DNA from: Scleroderma bovista
Taxonomy: Eukaryota; Basidiomycota; Agaricomycetes; Boletales; Sclerodermataceae
Direction of reading: 5' to 3'
Length of the DNA: 64,000 nt
NCBI GenBank assembly: GCA_037178675.1
Contig: JAYMGJ010000270.1
Location: 186,001-250,000, forward strand
Part shown: one piece after another, positions 23,301 through 34,993 of the stretch
How positions within the stretch are numbered: position 1 is the first letter of the stretch
Layout of the letters: every line of letters starts with the position of its first letter
Translations under genes and position numbers: made by a program
Notes under the pieces: model-generated
Told to the model about the DNA's origin: nothing
Seen by the model: the letters and a program-made list of their open reading frames with translations, nothing else
Databases searched by the model: none

Positions 23301-26300
23301 GTACCGGAACCCATAACAACTGTGAGTCGATAGAGGCATGAAAACCGCCCGGACCAGAGGAGATATCGACATGATTGACACGGGTTACAATGCTCTGATC
23401 GAGCAAAGTAAGGCGGGCCCTCACAGTTTTAATCGTGCCATCGACAGTGAAATTTACACCAGGAGGTCGGAGAGCTTGTGATGATGACGGAAGGGAAGAA
23501 GCTATACATTGCTGTAGATCTCGAATAGTCTGGAGAGCCGTCAAAGCTGAATACACCAGAGAAAGTTCAAAGAACAATGCAAAATCATCAACGATGAAGG
23601 ACGCATCGTATCCCGGAACCGTTGGACTTGAAGATCGCTGGGTCGTGCGCTTGATATCAACGTTGATGTTTCGCATCACCACAATGCGTTTGGTGTCTAA
23701 AGAAGGATTATCTCTCTCAAACACGAGAGGGTCATCCATGGAAAATCCATCCGCAGCTGCAGAGCGCACTATCGTGTTCCAGAGTAGAACCTTTCCAAAA
23801 ACAACACTACCGGTGGGTACGTCCGAAACCCTTGCAAAAGAAATAGCGTCAGCAAGTCTGTCGGAAGCCAGGAACAACTTATGCCGGTTTTCGGACTCGG
23901 ACTGGGAATACGTTACGGTGTGAGTGTGGTCCGCTCCCACCATGCATATGCACAAGGAGACTCCTGTACTGAAGGCAATACCGCGTGTAATGTCCTTGTC
24001 AGCTGCAGGGTTGATGTCCGGTCCTGTGACAAATAGGACAGCCCGCGCAATGGATAGTGACAGGGAGTACCCAATCGGCAATGCAGGTGGACTTTGCGAT
24101 GCCGTTATGGGAGACGTGCGACGAGGCGACCATAATGACAGCAATGTGCGTAGAATTTCGAGCTTTCTGGGATGCCATAGCTCGATAAGTGCGGCCTCAG
24201 CCCGACAATGGATATCAGTAAAGAGCGTTCGAGTATCCAATGCAGCCAGGGTTGGCCGTTCTTCACGTGATTCTCCGAGACCCATAACCGTCCCATTTAC
24301 CTCCACAACGTCAAGGGAGAAAATGGTGTCACTGAGCGTTGACTCCAGTCCCCATCTTGACATGCGTTTCACTGTTGAAACGGTAGAGCTGGAGCGCAAC
24401 CGTAAAAATACAGGGTGCAAGACACAATGAAAAGGCATTGACATGCGCAAAGGGATGTGATCATGTGCAAATTTGTAACGGCTGGGAAGTGCAGCAACTG
24501 TCGACCCCATAAGGAAACTTGATGAAGAATGGACAACCATCCCCTTTGTTTCCAACTCCAGCAGGATTGGTTTTTCTGATCCAGTCTCACTGGTACACTC
24601 CACCAGGGAGGAGAAGTTTCCAAACGTAATGTTGAGCACAATCCGAGGCACCGGCGACAAGATAGCTGGTAAATCAGGTCCACCTCTCCAGTGGTGCACA
24701 TCCTCCGAGGATGGTTTACTTGACAGTTGCAACAGATGATCAAGCCGATCCGTCAGTGACAGAGAGGCAACTCTGGCATCTAGCGTGACAGATGCATTGG
24801 CGCCACCGCAGAATGAAGAATTCACTGGAGTTATCGCAGGCCAATCGGAAATGATAATGCAAATGGAGGTGGAACCAACAAGGAGGAAGGGGGAGTCTTT
24901 TTTTGTTCTCCTTGCAGTTCCGGTCCACCGCAGGGAGATTTCCTGTATGGTCAGTGAAAACCTATATGCGAGGTAAGGAAATGATAGGTCTCCCGACCGT
25001 GTGCGATGAGCAGTGCTTGCAGCAGTATCGCATGGTTCGCAGAAGCAAGACAGGTCTTGCATAACACCCAGGAAAGCACTACTTCCAATCATCTTTGAAA
25101 ACGAAAATGAGGCTAAGCTGATCCCAAGGCTTTCCACAAGCCCAAGTAACTAAGTGATAGAATGAGCAGGCATAAATCTACAATGTCATGTCAACCCTAC
25201 CAATGGCGTCTGCTGTTTCTCCTGCCTTTCCACCAGTGACCCGACGTACGCAGAACTCACTGAGGACTACGAACATCAGTGCGATATTCACTTCCGCGAT
25301 CTCTGAGAACATACTGCACTAAAAGGACTCCGGATCCATGGGGAAATCCCAGAGGTCGTAACCGACGCAGATGAGAAAGAAACTTCCTCTGCTCGAGAAA
25401 CAGGTAGGGTCGACAACAACGCTTGGATGTTGTCGACGTTGGCGTGCATTGTACCTACTTTCGCACGGCCTCGCAAGCTTCCTTGTTCTATCGCGCCATC
25501 TTTAGGGCTGAAGCGCGCGGCTCCAGTGATAATGATCGGTCTTGACAAACAAATCAGTTGCTCCTTCCCTGTAAAACCAAGCGGAGTATTAATAGTGTCG
25601 GGAACTTGTATTTCTGCGAACTGACCAAATCCAAAGCTTTGTATATCCTGCGCTACAAGATCAAATGTCATCCACCCGGTTGTTAATCCCAAAGTGTGCT
25701 CCCATGTTCGCATCCATGTCCTTTGAAGATGGCTGGCCAGAAGTGACTTCCACGCCCCCATAGCAAGAGCTCTGGCGCTTGGAGTCTGACTCCCCTGAAA
25801 TGAACCACGGTCTCTGGTATGCTGATCCTGGGAGTTCTGGATAAATGACACGTGGCCCTTGAGTGCTACATTCTCTGCAACAATGGACATTTCTGGGACA
25901 ACGTTGAATGATATCACCGCGCTGTCCACCTCCAGCTGGAGAGTTTCTGTGAGCCTAGGAATCAAGCGAATGAATTGACGAAGAATGGAAGTTACGATGA
26001 GCTGAGTTGCCGGGCGAATTATTGGATCAAACAAGCGATAGACGGTGGATATCAAGGACCAAATGTAAAGTGCCAAAGGAGATGGTGAGAGATCTGTGAA
26101 AGTGAGTCCTCGTCTGTGCTTGGTGCGAGAAATGACTTGAGGCGCGGGTGCTTTGCTTAATTCAATTTCAAGTTTAAAGCCCTCGATTCTGAAAGACAAG
26201 CCCTTGGGCTTCCCATCTCCCAACGGACTATAGGCATAGGCGATGCGGTCTATTTGCCACGTTCGGTTGCCTTTGCGGAAGTATAGACCACGGATGGAGC

Positions 26301-26523
26301 GCAAGCTGACGCTTCGTACTCGGATGTGGTTCGAGAACCGAGTGAGTATGTACGGCGCGAAATACGCACGAGTCAAGAACAAGAACGCGACCAGTCCTAA
26401 GCACCAGACGAAGAGGGACACCCAGAAGTATAAACTTCGAGGACATGAAAGCACACAGAATACAACAGCAACGCTCCCGAAAAGTAGCATCGAGCGCTCG
26501 CAAAGCAGCTGTAACAATGGCAT
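17347..26523 (-). CDS. FMP27: FMP27/SABRE/Hobbit-type bridge-like lipid-transfer protein (BLTP2 family)
   Basis: Giant tube-shaped protein that carries lipids at ER contact sites (ER-plasma membrane in known homologues). The ATG at 26523 (a longer upstream frame lacks an ATG) gives an N-terminal membrane segment, LFVWCLGLVAFLFLTRAYF, then the repeating beta-groove region. Family signatures occur in order: GFWDK near 22050, LYLKGSRDPYVVNNEGAGF, GSGHTKVCAKLSSG, a Cys-rich FERTC..DCKTC segment with FRPHYDV, DSYREFRSDFLHLSISLTSG, WILAPVGGITVYEKFQLDFH-like sequence with RLGQRIMEYIWP, then KAESFECRDARIRT, ETWSFEELADQF and WKGWVRMAFQQPL. The C-terminus is a Ser/Arg tail. At least a dozen short introns splice in frame. 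I estimate about 2,750 residues. It appears intact. Confidence 0.9.
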
Positions 26524-26889
26524 GTCGGATGAGCTGAATGATTCGTAGAAGGAATGTTCTGAACAGTGAAAGAGAGGCAAGTTTGACGAAGGGAACGACG
26601 CGCGTTAGAGCGTCTAACTTCGTCCCATGAAGCTTTGGAAGCTGCAGCGATAGAGAAGTTGTGGTGATAGTGTGTCACGTAGGGTATACTTATATGAAAG
26701 AGGTCAGGGAGAGTTGAGGCACTAGCCTCTGGCACGTGACAGCGCGGTCGTTCAAACATCATTATTCCCACAGTTATTATGCGCTTGGGTGCTCTGATCA
26801 ATAGCGTATGTGCATAAGAAAGACAGATGTATATCATGTACTGGAGTGCCCCATAACGTAGGCCCCATTGCATTAATCTCATGTCACCT
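26524..26889. promoter_or_regulatory. Region between RPL6 stop and FMP27 start
   Basis: 366 bp that should contain the FMP27 promoter and RPL6 terminator. A 161-codon frame crosses it and runs into FMP27 in the wrong frame; I treat it as spurious. Nothing else is visible. Confidence 0.3.
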
Positions 26890-27655
26890 TCAAAACACCA
26901 TCTGATGAGGGAACTGGCCCTTGCTAAGCCCGAAACTAGCTTTCAAATACTTCACCAGATTCTCTTGCTTCTGGACAGCGGCGATGACGGCTTTATCAAC
27001 CTCCTTCTGATCAGCTGACTTGGATTCTGGGAAAGATTCCTTTGGTTTGGGCTTTCCCTCCGAGAAAAATTCGGCTTCTGCAGAGATTGAACCCTTTGCG
27101 GGGGCCTTGGCAAAGTAGGCGTCGTTGATCTTCGGGTCAACCTGAACAAACGTTGAAAGGAACGTTCAAGAAAAGTCTATAAGACTTTACCTTGGATGCT
27201 TCAAGGTCTACCGCAGTCGATGTGGCAATAACATAGGCTTGGTTGACCCTCCGCAGAGGAACACCATTGATCTTGTACGGACCCGTCACCAACAATAAAC
27301 CACTTTCAAGCTGCTTCAAGAAAACCACCCTCTTCCCTCTGAAGCGCCCAGCAAGTAAAATGAGGACGGTGCCTGGTACAATGGATGATCGAAGTTTGGC
27401 TGGTTTGGGCGACTTGCGACTTTTCTTCGGTTGGCGGACGTCTTCAGCAGGATAGAAACGTGGGGCCTTGGATGTAGGTACGAGACGAGTGCTGCCGTTC
27501 TTCTCGCCGCCAACCTTGACCTCCTTGCATGGTGGGAGTTCTTCAGCGGCTGCTTTCTCAGATTTTTTGGGACCCTTGTAGAGTTGTCGACGTGCAGCAG
27601 CCTGTGAACGCGAGAAACGTCCGATACCGGGTGCCAGTTGCCTGCTGCGGGCCAT
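26890..27655 (-). CDS. RPL6: 60S ribosomal protein L6 (eL6)
   Basis: Eukaryote-specific protein of the large ribosomal subunit. Exon 1 (27191-27655) and exon 2 (26890-27141) are separated by a 49-nt intron and give 238 residues. The KOW/L6e core is clear: [60 protein letters not shown]. The N-terminal extension is Lys/Arg/Ala-rich, as usual for the family. The C-terminus reads [11 protein letters not shown] and ends FPHQMVF. It is divergent from the SDT1-type gene across 332 bp, where pyrimidine tracts and splice-like sites suggest an RPL6 leader intron. Confidence 0.95.
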
Positions 27656-27987
27656 CTAAGCAGCGGTTGTCAGTCAAGAGAATCCGCACAACACATCCAT
27701 ATCGCAAGACCGCCATCCACCGCAAGATCACCCGACGACGGCTATTCATCGTACAATCACAGAGAGAGTGCACGTCTCAGAGGTCGCAAAGTACGAAAGG
27801 GCTACTCACAGGTCGTCGTCTTGGGGGATTTGCTTGTGAGGTCGATTGCCGCGATGAGGGAGGTTATTCGCGTGTAGTGATGTCGGAGTTCATATCGCGA
27901 GAAGAACCTACCTGATATGTCCCTCGTTTCCGATGAGAAACTAACATGGACTGATATCCACCATCTCTGATACCCTGTATTTGCGTC
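27656..27987. promoter_or_regulatory. Divergent RPL6/SDT1-type promoter region
   Basis: 332 bp between the two ATGs. It probably includes an RPL6 leader exon and intron on the minus strand. I see no specific factor site that I would name. Confidence 0.35.
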
Positions 27988-28987
27988 ATGTCTCGAGAAG
28001 GACTGTCGGAAGGTATCTTCTATTTGATCTTGGTCAACTATATCCTCAAGTTCCTAGGAAAGATCCTCGCATGGTCATTTGGTTCGACATAGACAACACA
28101 CTGTATTCTGCAAGCACCAAGATTTCGCAAGCGATGGGGGAACGTATTCACGGTGGGCCGCACTCATCGGACTGCGGGTGTGTTGATAGACTGACCTCCA
28201 CTCAGCATACTTTGTCTCTATGGGTCTGCAAGAAGAAGAGGCATCTGAACTACATCACAAGTATTACATACAGTATGGGCTGGCGCTCCGCGGGCTCATG
28301 CATCATCACGAAATAGGTGACTTTCCAAAGAACTGCAAGGATACACAGCCAATACTACAGTTAAGATCCACTTGATTTTGATAGGAAATGCGATGGCACC
28401 CTTCCCTTGGAGGACCTCATTCGTCCTAACCTGGAGTTGAGAAAGCTTCTCGAGGATTTGGATCGCACAAAGGTACGTGTATGGGCCCTAACAAATGCCT
28501 ATATAAATGTACGGTGTGAATTCTTTCGTACCGGATCTACTCGGCGCTGAATGTTTTTTATAGCACGCGAACCGAGTCCTTAACATCCTCAACATCCGTG
28601 ACCAAATCGAGGGCCTTGTATTTTGCGATTACGAGCGACCCAACTTCACTTGTAAACCTGAGGCTGACTTTTACCGTAATGTAAGTTCTTGGAGCATCAC
28701 CAACTGCATCTGATTCCAAGCCTTCTCAGGCCATGATGCAAGCTAATATATCCGACCCATCGAAGTGCTTGTTTGTAGACGACAGCGAGCAAAATGTTAT
28801 TGGCGCAAAGGAGTTAGGGTGGGGCCGATGCGCTCACTTCTATGAAGCTGGGTTACAGATCGTGGAGGGTGGCAAGGCGAAGACTTTGAGCCAGAACGGT
28901 GGTGCCACCACAAAGACAGATGGTATTGTAGTTATCAATAATCTAGAAGAACTCAGAATCGTTTGGCCAGACATCTTTTCCAAGTAA
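27988..28987 (+). CDS. SDT1: HAD-family pyrimidine 5'-nucleotidase (SDT1/PHM8 type)
   Basis: Dephosphorylates pyrimidine nucleoside monophosphates (and lysophosphatidate in Phm8). HAD motifs are seen in order: motif I WFDIDNTLYSAS with the nucleophilic Asp, motif II VWALTNAY, the Lys/cap region NRVLNILNIRDQIEGLVFCD, and motif IV LFVDDSEQNVIGAKELGWG. The C-terminus is NLEELRIVWPDIFSK. The model uses six exons. The first, MSREGLSE from the ATG at 27988, is joined by a 38-nt intron to VPRKDPRMVIWFD; a start at 28072 within exon 2 (MVIWFD) is the alternative. The join to ALTNAYIN|HANR fits the family exactly. It converges on the PHAF1-type gene with 54 bp between stops. Confidence 0.86.
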
Positions 28988-29041
28988 TCGTACACTGTGT
29001 AGGAATAGATTCGACGGTTTGGGACTTTGGGACTAAACCAC

Positions 29042-30545
29042 TCAAAAGACCATGACTGACACAACCTGGGAAGCCTCATTCACTTCTAATATCACACCAT
29101 TGTATCCATACAGTCCTGGAGGAATATCATGTGGAGGCGTCAAATCACTACGACACATACTTACTGGACACGGGACTTGGTAAAGTGATGTTATCGTTAT
29201 CGTCTGTGCGATCAAGCACCATTGATGGTGGCGGATCTCGGGGGCTCAGAAAATGGCTAATTGCTTCGAACTACAGGTACCATAAGCGCTGACCGATGAC
29301 CATCGTATTAGTTTTCCTACCTTATCCGGAAAACGCATACGCGGTGGAGTGTCTTGTTAGAAAATTAAGAAGAATTTCCTATCGTTCAAAAGACAACTGA
29401 CCGTCCTCATCATCTTCAGGTTGGCCTTCTAATTCCCAAGGGCAACGCTTGTAGTACTGGAACAAAGGCGATCCAGGCTACTGCTCGTGGAGTACCGAAG
29501 ACTAATCAAAAGCGTAGACTCCTTACCACGTTAGAATGTACTATGATCTTGCGCACAATATGCGTTTGGCCGGATATGAGAAAGTCAATACCATGGTGGA
29601 AGTAATTGTAGAAATCTGTGAAGATGAGGAAGCATGAATATCCCCGAACCGAAGGACTCACAATCAGTATATTGTCTATCCTCATCTGATTGTGGATTGG
29701 ACGAGTGGATAGCCATGCGCTGATCTTCTTTATAATGAACTCTAGATGGTGGGCCCAAATCGAGGTTCAAGTCTTGAGCTGTGGTTTCGCCCAGTCGAAT
29801 TTGTAGTGGGGATGACGAGGGGGAGAAAAAATGTAGAACGACACCATGATGTATCTGTATATGGTAGCATAAAATGGGTGATGGTGGACAGTCGACATTG
29901 GTGGTTCGGAATACCTTGATAACGGCCCGCGATATATCCCCCAACATAACTGGGCATGTAATAACTTCACCCAAAGCGTCCCGCTCTCCAGGTGGTGTTT
30001 CTTTCTGAGTGACGATGATCCGTTTAACTTCCTTGGAACGGTGGTCGGACCCGGTGTGTGATGTACCCCCTTTGAGGGTTTCGTTGATCGCATCGTCTTC
30101 GAAACTAAACCAGACACCCGGATACTTCAACTCGTCTCCAGGATAAGTCGGACCGAACGTTCGCGTGACGGCGACCTTGATCAGTGGCTCTTCGCCAGAG
30201 GAGATGATAGTGTCTTTGTACCGCAGAATTACGGGTGGATGAAGATCCCTAACCTTTCTCAAACATATGGTATGGAGCCGTTGGTGATAACCAGAAAAGA
30301 GGAGATCAAAATGGGGTCGTAAATGGAGAATCACTGGTGTCGTAGAGGCATTCTCTGAGTCAAACTTAACCTCAACTTGAGGGAAGAGGTGTTGAAGGGC
30401 TCGGAGCTTGGAGATTACAGACCACAGCGATGAACCTGTGGAGGGTGGGCGGCTGGACAGTGAAGATGCACTGAAGGGACAAACCAAGTTCAAATATGCC
30501 AATTCCAGAGCCTGGTCTTATATCGAGATCCAAAGTTGAGAACAT
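29042..30545 (-). CDS. UPF0183/PHAF1 family protein (phagophore assembly factor-like)
   Basis: Homologue of human C16orf70/PHAF1, which with BCAS3 binds phosphoinositides on forming autophagosomes; the fungal role is not known. The N-terminus has the signature LDIRPGSGIGIFELG joined by an intron to SSLWSVISKLRALQHLFPQ. Further motifs are HFDLLFSGYHQRLHTI, YPGVWFSFEDD, LGETTAQDLNLDLGPPSRVH, then after an intron DYFYNYFHHGIDFLISGQTH and IVRKIIVHSNVPGSPLFQYY. The last exon reads LYGYNGVILEVNEASQVVSV and stops at 29042. All joins keep the frame. It is divergent from DPB2 with 108 bp between ATGs. Confidence 0.88.
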
Positions 30546-30653
30546 CCTAGGCTATCAAATCCTATGGTGGTGGTCGCTTGCCGAAGGCAGCGCTTTTTAA
30601 TACTCCACAGTACTCGAGTCGTTATAGGCTTATAGCTAGTTTCAGATACCTCA

Positions 30654-32759
30654 ATGATCGACGCCCGCCAACGGACAATAATCAAGGTTCGGCATTCTAT
30701 GTTTTTGTTCTCAACCTAGTAATGCTCTGCAGGTCTTTCGCAAGTACAGCCATTCACTAGGGCCCGAAGCCCAACAGTTCCTCGAAGAAATCCTAGATGC
30801 ACACGAAATCAAGGACGAGGATGTCGAGTTTTCCATCGAAACTATAGCCAGAGAGTACAACAAGCAAGACGGTGGGTTTATTCCATCAGGCTGCAAGGTT
30901 GCTCACACACTCCATGTAGATGCCGCTATGAAAGTCTCTCTCGGCATCCTACGACGCGTGTATGACGCGCTTCAAGATCAAGGATCAGGTGATGCAGCTG
31001 AGACGGAGCTGCTGGACCCAGAAAGTCACCTTTACATCATAAATGCCTTTGAGATGCCCCTGTGGAACTGGTCGCATGAACGTGGTACATTTGAAAAGTG
31101 CGTTTTCATCTATTCCTGAACTTTGCGCATCGAGCCTACTCCAAAGGTCTTCGATTCCGCCGACCATCTCTGGAACTGCAGAATCGCGAATATCTGCAAC
31201 CAGAAACAGGCTTTATATCATTAAGCAGAGCATCCTGCGCAACGAGCACTTTTCCCCTTCTACTATCCCCTCTCGTGACCGAGAACATCTTGTGACGGTA
31301 TGGAACAACTTTGTTTGTGTCATGGACCTCCGCCGACTTCGTTTTTAAATAGTTGAAATCAACCAAGCAATTGCTAGGGAGGGCAGGTGAACGGTTTCTG
31401 CTCCTGGGCATGCTTGCGCACAATAAAGAGGGAACGTTGTGCCTCGAAGATGCAGACGGTAGTGTTACTTTGGATGTCTCTAAGCTGGTCAGATCTTGTG
31501 GTGCTGTTCGTCGGTAGTCACACTCACTTCTCCAAGGACGAGCCTGGGGAAGGACTGTACACGGAAGGGTGCATCGCGCTTGTTGAAGGTGAATATACTC
31601 AGGATGGAACTCTCGAAGTCATTGCCATTGGACAGCCCCCTTGTGAAGATCGGGACACCGCTCGGTCAGTCATAACTTACATCTATTCAATGCACCTAAC
31701 AACAACCTCTTAGTTCGATATATGGCCATATCGACTTTCTAGGAAAAGGCTCAACAACTCTACTAGAAGATGTGTGTTATCATCTGTTTTCCCATTCGTT
31801 GCTAAATGTATGATTCGTACAGAGTCAATATTGTCGCCGTGTTCGCGAGGAGTTGTCCGATGTCTACTTTTTCTTTTTGTCTGATGTGTGGCTTGATAGG
31901 CCACAGACTTTTGTTGGTCTCCGGAAAATGCTGGACAATTGCATAGAGAACAACTTCATTCCCAAAGTCATCGTAATGTGCGGAAACTTCACCAGCCGAT
32001 CGACTGCTCAAGGATGTGGCCGAGATGTTCAACAATATCAAGGTATTGTTTCATCCGTCAACTCCTTAACAGTCTGATAACTTGATTCTTGACAAGAAAA
32101 TTTTGATGCCCTTGCGGAGCTTATTGCGTCATACCCACAAATTACACGGACCACGCATTTTGTATTCGTTCCTGGTCCACTCGATATGACCAGCAATGTG
32201 ACTTTACCTCGTCGACCTATTCTTTCTTCATTCACCTCCCATTTGAAAGCAAAAATCCCCAAAGTCTACTTTGCAACCAATCCATGTCGTCTAAAATTCT
32301 TTGCACAGGAAGTTGTTATTTTCAGGGAGGACACCATGGCCAGGATGCTTCGTAATACCTTGGAGGTGAAGTCGAATGTTGCCGGAGAGGATCTCAGGAG
32401 ATACGTGCGTGTTCTGTTGCTTAAATAACCCCACTTCCTTATCAAAGAATGCATGGTTAGCTTGTTCAAACTTTGCTAGATCAAAGTCATTTGACACCTT
32501 TGACGATCGACATCCAACCAGTCCTGCCGGACTTTGATCATTCACTTCGGCTGTACCCCTTACCAACAGCGGTAAGACAGCAATTATGCTTAGTACGCCC
32601 GTCATTAATAACCTTCCTAAGGTTATACTTGCCGATCAATATGAGAAGTATAAATTGACATACTCAGGATGCCACGTGTTTAATCCTGGAACCTTCGTCG
32701 GAAGTTGTTTCACATTCTCGACATACTGTCCTGCAGTAGGTAGCTCCGAAGAAGGGTGA
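30654..32759 (+). CDS. DPB2: DNA polymerase epsilon subunit B
   Basis: Second subunit of the leading-strand replicative polymerase; it links Pol epsilon to the GINS part of the CMG helicase. The start [11 protein letters not shown] is joined by an intron to [20 protein letters not shown], the conserved N-terminal domain. The OB-fold and inactive phosphoesterase part follows: [100 protein letters not shown], and [20 protein letters not shown] near the C-terminus. At least eight introns are inferred, including one of only 38 nt near residue 120. The stop at 32757-32759 directly follows SSEEG. Confidence 0.92.
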
Positions 32760-33110
32760 GTCCCATGGCAGTAGAAGGGGCATTTTGACATGATGGCCAT
32801 GTAGCATTATTCCGGTTGATGCGGAGGACTAAGCAGTCCCTAGTCAATGAGGTTGTGTGAACTATACTTACCCTCGGTGCTGGGACAAAGGAGTACGCAA
32901 AAGAGACATCTTGTCTGCAAGAAAGAATTTTATGTAAACGATATGTACTTGCACCTCTACCTATGACTATACTACATATGTACATCGTTTGTCCGTCGTG
33001 CAGGGTCACCCAAAAACCGCGCAGCCCAGCCCACCGAAAACTCCCATCTTGATTGTGTTTGTATTTGTGTTTGTCATGATCATAGTCCTGTCTTTCCTCA
33101 TTTTCCTTTA
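32760..33110. promoter_or_regulatory. DPB2-COX18 intergenic region
   Basis: 351 bp between the DPB2 stop and the COX18 ATG, which should hold the COX18 promoter. A minus-strand frame of 99 codons crosses it and overlaps DPB2; I regard it as spurious. The last 60 bp before COX18 are T-rich. Confidence 0.3.
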
Positions 33111-34345
33111 ATGTTGGGAAGAAATATTCGTCGCACGCGTAGCATTGCCAAAACGCCTAGACCATCGCTAGTTGGCTACCCTTCATTTTCGCGGAGAACT
33201 GTCAGTAGCCTAGACACTCTTGCAGGCGGTTTCCTTGACCTTGCAACCGCTTTACCCATACCACCAACCTGGCCACCCTATTCCACAACGATTATATTGT
33301 GTACCGTGCTCTCCCGGTTGGTCTTGACGGTTCCATTTTCGGTATGGGTAAGTGGGCTGTCCGTGACCTCTGCCTTCGTGCGTGACTGACTTGGCACAGG
33401 CTAAGCGACGACAATGGCGAGCTGAAGAAGTGGTTGTGCCCGCTGTGCGTTCCATGACTCCTAACGTGGTCAGAGGTGTATCAGAAGAAATGGCAAGGGA
33501 GGGGCTTCGTGGAACGAAGGAGCAAATTCAATCCACACATAATGAGAGAGTGAAACAAATCGTACGCTTGCACCTTTCTACCTATTGATACCCAAAATTT
33601 GAACACGAAATGCAGTTAACAAGCCGGAAAAAGCAACTCTTCGCGCAATATCGATGTCGGCCAGATATAACAATGTTGATCCCTCCCATCACGCAACTAC
33701 CTGTCTTCGTAGGGTTTTCTGTCCTTTTATCACATCTATCGCAGCCCCCTACGCCCTTCGACTCAGAATCGTTCTTTACATTGTCTACTCTTACACATGC
33801 AGACCCTACAGGAACGTTACCTATTGCGCTTGGATTCATTACTCTCGCCAATGTTGAGAGTTCTCGTTGGTTTATGACGGAAGCTCAACTCCAACGTGAA
33901 AAACAGGTTCAGCGATGGAAAGAGGAACGAGTTGGAAAGGGCGAAACTGTTCTTGAACCCCAGAAGATAATTAAATCTGTCCTTAGGTTGGTCTCTATAG
34001 GACGCATCTTCGTCGCATCGATGGTGCCTGGGGTAGGTCATAGTCGCCTTGACTCCAGTGCTTTCACTTACCTTCTGCACCTAGTCCGTAGTTCTTTACT
34101 GGGTGACATCGGCTGCCTTTGGATTGGTGCAAACGTGGATACTTGACTACTGGGAACTGCAGAGAAAACGGAGGTTACAAGATGCACGTTTCGCTCCGTC
34201 GGCTGAAGCGATGGTCCAGGGCCATCGGTATGTAGATTTACCACTCTCCCATATTCATTATCCAACGCGGAGAGATGACAAAAGTGGTTCGAGGGAGCCC
34301 GCTCCGAGCGAGTTTGAAAGTTGGCGCCCTGTGATTTCGTCTTGA
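33111..34345 (+). CDS. COX18: Mitochondrial inner-membrane insertase Cox18 (YidC/Oxa1 family)
   Basis: Inserts the C-terminal tail of Cox2 across the inner mitochondrial membrane during cytochrome oxidase assembly. Exons 33111-33347, 33400-33561, 33616-34032 and 34085-34345 give 358 residues. A basic presequence (MLGRNIRRTRSIAKTPRPS) comes first. Then comes the first core helix PPYSTTIILCTVLSRLVLTV, the cytosolic-type hairpin AKRRQWRAEEVVVPAVRSMT, the loop SRKKQLFAQYRC, and helices PPITQLPVFVGFSVLLS, TLPIALGFITLANVESSR and LYWVTSAAFGLVQTWIL. I call Cox18 rather than Oxa1 because the C-terminal ribosome-binding tail is short and the core is Cox18-like. Confidence 0.85.
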
Positions 34346-34993
34346 TCTAATCTGACCGCGTTTCTACCTCCATCAGTTACAATTTACTCAATTTTATCTG
34401 TCTCTAGGTTGCCTTCAACTTTGCAATCATCACAATCATACCATACGCGCAAGAGAAGAATAAAAGCATCTACATAGTTTGCAAAACTGTACTTAGGCAC
34501 CAATGTATAATTTATATACTTGAAATCATCGATCTTTTCTCGGCATCTGTGAAGGTCCAGCTCTAATGGGTTGAGGCACTCGAGGAAGCAACGGGACACA
34601 TAGGAATTGAGCGTGTACAGCCACATGGGTCAGGTGTAGGGACGAGTCGCAAGGCAGCGCTACGAGCGAGAAACAGACTACAAATACAATGACAGGGAGC
34701 AAGAGACTCGCTGGAAATACAAATACACTTAGGTGAAAAAATGCGAAGCGAAGCGACGAGGCTTGAGAGACGACCAGCTTGTATTTGTATCGTGTCTCGC
34801 CCTCAGTTTATTGGTATCTGTACTTTAAGTATTACTGTAGGTTCGTAGCGCTGCCTCGCCCCACAGTTTTTTGGGACTCATGGGCACGCAATCCAGCTAT
34901 ATGCGTCTCGTTTACAGCTCGAGTGCGCTCGCTTATTAGACGCGAAATATAGTATGTATAGCGCTACGTCAAGCACAGCCACCAATAGCCTTG
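34346..34993. other. 648-bp intergenic region with inverted repeats
   Basis: Between COX18 and the AP-1 sigma gene. It holds a perfect 14-bp inverted pair (34652-34665 with 34843-34856), an inner 10-bp inverted pair (34717-34726 with 34781-34790), and a third partial copy of the outer arm at 34960-34968. An 80-codon AT-rich minus-strand frame lies at 34384-34626 and has no recognisable motif. Confidence 0.55.
34652..34856. repeat. Nested inverted repeat, possible degenerate MITE-like element
   Basis: The outer arms AGGCAGCGCTACGA and its exact reverse complement lie 177 bp apart. The inner arms ATACAAATAC and GTATTTGTAT lie about 54 bp apart. The spacer also carries short direct motifs (GCGAAGCGAAGCGACGAGGC). 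No transposase and no clear target-site duplication is visible, so this could be an old non-autonomous element or simply a hairpin-forming intergenic sequence. Confidence 0.45.

Noticed and set aside
26397..26882. 161-codon minus-strand ORF across the FMP27 promoter
   Set aside because: It runs into FMP27 in a different frame from the conserved membrane segment and has no recognisable motif.
32710..33009. 99-codon minus-strand ORF after DPB2
   Set aside because: It overlaps the conserved DPB2 C-terminus and shows no family features.
34384..34626. 80-codon AT-rich minus-strand ORF after COX18
   Set aside because: Not recognisable, short, and in AT-rich sequence where such frames are less telling; kept only as a note in the intergenic entry.
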